The position numbers and the translations under genes are program-made. A DNA stretch of 14,066 nt from Ruminiclostridium sp. (GTDB taxonomy: Bacteria; Bacillota; Clostridia; DSM-8532), in contig DOHN01000028.1 of the NCBI GenBank assembly GCA_003535195.1, positions 20,972 to 35,037 of the forward strand, read 5' to 3'. Below, in pieces: positions 14,000-14,066 of this stretch. The notes below the pieces were generated by a model. It was given only the letters and a program-made list of their open reading frames with translations. It was not told where the DNA came from and did not search any database. The first letter of the stretch is position 1; the number at the start of each line of letters is the position of its first letter.

Positions 14000-14066
14000 T
14001 TAGCCTCCAATTCTTTTCCTAAGCTCATTTCTTGCCTTATAAAGTCTGCTTTTTATAGTTCCCTCA
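14000..14066 (-). CDS. ECF-type RNA polymerase sigma factor, C-terminal end only
   Basis: The last 21 codons plus TAA (14000-14002) of a gene entering from the right edge. EGTIKSRLYKARNELRK is the recognition helix and tail of sigma-70 region 4 in ECF sigma factors, where 'EGTVKSRL.RAR..L' is the usual form. Only four bases separate its stop from the downstream anti-sigma ATG, whose ribosome-binding site lies within its last codons. This is the classic coupled sigma/anti-sigma arrangement. Regions 2 and the rest of region 4 are outside the window, so the subgroup is unknown. Confidence 0.85.
   Translation of the reverse strand, partial: EGTIKSRLYKARNELRKRIGG

Overview
The window looks like a chromosomal segment of a Gram-positive, Clostridia-type anaerobe. 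The evidence is moderate to low GC content, strong Shine-Dalgarno sites, sigma-A-like promoters, lipoprotein-type solute-binding proteins, a LytS/YesM-type two-component system, and the ylxM-ffh-rpsP-khpA order typical of Firmicutes. The species cannot be named from the sequence. It divides into a carbohydrate block on the + strand, a core block of translation and secretion genes, and the edge of a sigma/anti-sigma locus.

Carbohydrate block (1-8836, + strand). The left edge carries the last 26 codons of an AraC-type (YesN-like) response regulator. A LytS/YesM-type sensor histidine kinase follows, then a sugar-binding lipoprotein that overlaps the kinase gene by 17 bases. This regulator-kinase-binding protein order matches the three-component sugar-sensing systems known in clostridia (the XylFII-LytS-YesN type), in which the lipoprotein senses sugar outside the cell and signals through the kinase. 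After a terminator-like hairpin comes a complete CUT2-family (ribose/xylose/galactose-type) ABC importer: a double-domain ATPase, a permease and a second sugar-binding lipoprotein. A second hairpin precedes a well-conserved L-fucose/D-arabinose isomerase (fucI) with all expected metal ligands. The likely logic is sense, import, then isomerise L-fucose or a related sugar. The substrate is inferred from fucI alone. No fuculokinase or aldolase is in the window.

Core block (8801-12717). A perfect 16-bp bidirectional terminator separates fucI from a convergent minus-strand operon: ylxM, ffh (SRP54), rpsP (ribosomal protein S16) and khpA (KH RNA-binding protein). The usual downstream genes rimM, trmD and rplS do not follow khpA; the operon ends there. 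A consensus sigma-A promoter drives ylxM. A second promoter, divergent from it, drives trmB (tRNA m7G46 methyltransferase), whose end overlaps a small TSCPD-family protein of unknown role. A tRNA-Trp(CCA) with its own promoter, a leader hairpin and a strong terminator follows.

Right edge (12835-14066, minus strand). A membrane-anchored putative anti-sigma factor with a large extracytoplasmic domain lies directly downstream of the 3' end of an ECF-type sigma factor gene that runs off the window.

No insertion sequences, CRISPR arrays, rRNA genes or phage genes were seen. No gene-free stretch exceeds 300 bases.
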